Source: Zobellia laminariae (lineage in GTDB: Bacteria; Bacteroidota; Bacteroidia; Flavobacteriales; Flavobacteriaceae). Taken from it: a DNA stretch of 64,000 bases. The stretch is taken from positions 992,001-1,056,000 of the forward strand of contig NZ_RCNS01000002.1 in NCBI RefSeq assembly GCF_009725995.1. The letters run 5' to 3'. This document shows positions 62,597-64,000 of this stretch, piece after piece. Under the pieces are notes generated by a model. That model saw only the letters and a list, made by a program, of their open reading frames with translations, was not told the DNA's origin and did not search any database. Made by a program: the position numbers and the translations under genes. The number at the start of each line of letters is the position of its first letter. Positions within the stretch are counted from its first letter, which is position 1.

Positions 62597-63196
62597 TCAA
62601 TAATACAACCTAAAATCTAGCAATTTACAGACATTGTAATGTCTTTGGTGCAGCTCCTCAACTACCTCAAACATATCATCATCTTCTTTAAATAAGTTGA
62701 AGAATGCTTTGTCAAGGTTAGCGCTACTTACTCCGTTATATGCATTGCCGTAGCCAGAAATAGCTTTTGCATTAGTAATGTCCAAAAAATACTGAGCTTC
62801 CTCTTCGTCTAAATCTAGGATTTTTGCATTGGAGAAATGTAAAATTTTTCCTTTTAACTGTCCTTCAAAAATCTCTGCAATCTCCTGTAAACTATAATAG
62901 TAGTCGTTTAAGCAAATACTATTTGCTTCACCGGCCATAACCAAATAGATAATCTCATAGTCCTTAAAATTATGATCATCCAAGACTAGAGCATTTAAGC
63001 TTTCTTCCAGCCCTTCAATGGTGTCACAAGTTTTGTAGATGCTTGCTATGCCATATTTCATGGCCAATTGCCCCAAGTTCTTTTGTGTTTCGGTAACGTT
63101 GTCCGTTTCTACATCATGAACGCCTTCTAAACAATAAATGAAATTATCTGCATCTATAGATAGCTCTTGGGGTAATTGGTGTCTTTTCTCTAGCAA
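62597..63196 (-). CDS. Hypothetical protein (possibly DUF6642)
   Basis: 199 residues, no signal peptide. NFIYCLEGVHDVETDNVTETQKNLGQLAMKYGIASIYKTCDTIEGLEESLNALV and IIYLVMAGEANSICLNDYYYSLQEIAEIF suggest an alpha/beta, caspase/CHAT-like or DUF6642 fold, but this is a memory-based guess. Acidic, cytoplasmic. Single gene. Confidence 0.5.
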   Translation of the reverse strand: MLEKRHQLPQELSIDADNFIYCLEGVHDVETDNVTETQKNLGQLAMKYGIASIYKTCDTIEGLEESLNALVLDDHNFKDYEIIYLVMAGEANSICLNDYYYSLQEIAEIFEGQLKGKILHFSNAKILDLDEEEAQYFLDITNAKAISGYGNAYNGVSSANLDKAFFNLFKEDDDMFEVVEELHQRHYNVCKLLDFRLYY

Positions 63197-63376
63197 GATT
63201 CTGAAATTATATGAACCACAAAATTACTGTAACTCTTTTATTTTTTTTAGCGTTATCAATTAAAAACTTTGGAAACTATTTCTGGCACATATGATTAATA
63301 TGATAAATACTTCAGAGCTACTATTCCATTTAAACTACCACTTCGCCCCTATGTTTGTTTTTATATTTCTTCAATC

Positions 63377-64000
63377 CTATTTACCAGAATTCAACCACTC
63401 TTGCGTAACGCTATCAATATCTTTTCCTTCGCGGCTTACTTTATAATCTAAGGCCGCAATAATCTCATTATCAAAACGTAATGCATCTAAAGCACTTAGT
63501 TGTTCTTCTGTGAACAATGGTTTTTTATCCTCTCTTAAAAGCAATACCGCTTTATCTACAACACCCAATAATCCTTTAGGTTCTTTTAATTCTCTAATGT
63601 CATATTTATAATGTAAAAAATGAGGTTTCCATAAGGGAACAATCACCCATTCTCTATGTTCTACAGCGTTCTCAAAAGCGCTAAAACAGGCTTCTTCCGT
63701 TCCGGTATGAAATTCATAACCGGCATTATTCAATCCGTAGGCGTCCATCATTTTTATTGAGAAACGGGTAATTCCTGCGCCAGCATTAATCCCTTGAATA
63801 TCAGATTTCATTTTTTCTGCCACTTCGGGTTTTAATAAATCTGCAATTTCTGAAACCGTTTCTGCAGGTACATAATTAGGAACACCCCAAAGTGCATAAG
63901 GCTCGTAATGCAGTCCTAAATCTATTAAAGGAACTGTTTTCTGTACTTCGGCCTTATAACCTCCGTGACTAGATGGCAACCAAGCGGAAGCCCTCATGTC
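63377..64000 (-). CDS. Glycine-betaine/choline-type ABC substrate-binding protein, truncated by the window edge
   Basis: About 208 residues of the C-terminal part; the frame is still open at base 64000, so the true start lies beyond. SAWLPSSHGGYKAEV, KTVPLIDLGLHYEPYALWGVPNYVP and EWVIVPLWKPHFLHYKYDIRELKEP carry the aromatic residues that box the quaternary ammonium in the OpuAC/ProX family. It probably binds an osmoprotectant for an importer encoded beyond the window. Confidence 0.88.
   Translation of the reverse strand, partial: DMRASAWLPSSHGGYKAEVQKTVPLIDLGLHYEPYALWGVPNYVPAETVSEIADLLKPEVAEKMKSDIQGINAGAGITRFSIKMMDAYGLNNAGYEFHTGTEEACFSAFENAVEHREWVIVPLWKPHFLHYKYDIRELKEPKGLLGVVDKAVLLLREDKKPLFTEEQLSALDALRFDNEIIAALDYKVSREGKDIDSVTQEWLNSGK

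Overview
The window is a chromosomal segment of a marine-type member of the Flavobacteriaceae (Bacteroidota). The evidence is a low-GC genome, a giant surface protein with a type IX secretion (T9SS) sorting tail, SprB-like repeats, a TonB-dependent receptor, a DUF748/AsmA-like protein, many small lipoproteins and sparse Shine-Dalgarno sites. The genus cannot be fixed from the sequence alone. No rRNA, tRNA, CRISPR array, transposase or integrase was seen.

Region 1 (1-18.6 kb) is mostly housekeeping: the 3' end of aroC, a dicarboxylate symporter, DUF748, DCC-family, MutS2-like and DUF3124 proteins, uracil-DNA glycosylase, a frameshifted secreted protein, a lone receiver protein, an NMT1/THI5-like binding protein, polyphosphate kinase, a uridine-phosphorylase-like enzyme, DUF1835, a SUI1 factor, a 2OG-Fe(II) oxygenase, a fused alpha-ketoacid dehydrogenase E1, and two envelope lipoproteins.

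Region 2 (18.6-24.5 kb) is a seven-gene biosynthetic operon built around a type III polyketide synthase: flavoprotein, methyltransferase, PKS, enoyl-reductase-like SDR, FabZ-like dehydratase, ketoacyl synthase and acyl carrier protein. It looks like a dedicated fatty-acyl starter supply feeding a type III PKS, with tailoring to a methylated phenolic or quinone lipid. The product is unknown.

Region 3 (24.5-28.5 kb) holds TerC, YceI, a cold-shock protein and small hypotheticals, several with clear terminators.

Region 4 (28.5-37.3 kb) is an AT-rich accessory island bounded by long imperfect palindromes. Inside is a peptide natural-product cluster: a 51-residue double-glycine precursor, a CPBP-family membrane protease, a protein resembling the HExxH peptide beta-hydroxylase family but with an HQTGH motif, a C39-peptidase ABC exporter, an HlyD-type adaptor and a TPR lipoprotein. 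This is the best candidate for an undescribed system. Just downstream is a decayed GH26 glycosidase fragment between two copies of a dispersed repeat.

Region 5 (37.4-44 kb) is an operon coding for an ABC ATPase, a TonB-dependent siderophore-type receptor and two DUF3526-type permeases, preceded by a small His/Cys-rich secreted protein.

Region 6 (44-57.2 kb) is two small-molecule or detoxification gene sets. One (two paralogous cupins, a carboxymuconolactone decarboxylase-like protein, an alpha/beta hydrolase and an envelope protein) is divergent from an AraC regulator. The other (LLM flavin enzyme, aldo/keto reductase, MFS transporter, cyclase, MRJP-like protein, cupin) ends with a Crp/Fnr-type regulator. 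Its two transcription units carry near-identical palindromic operators exactly the same distance (63 bp) from their start codons.

Region 7 (57-64 kb) has a 1457-residue T9SS cargo protein, a hypothetical protein and the 3' part of a glycine-betaine-type binding protein. Five copies of a roughly 200-350 bp non-coding repeat, all in one orientation, punctuate 36.4-62.6 kb.
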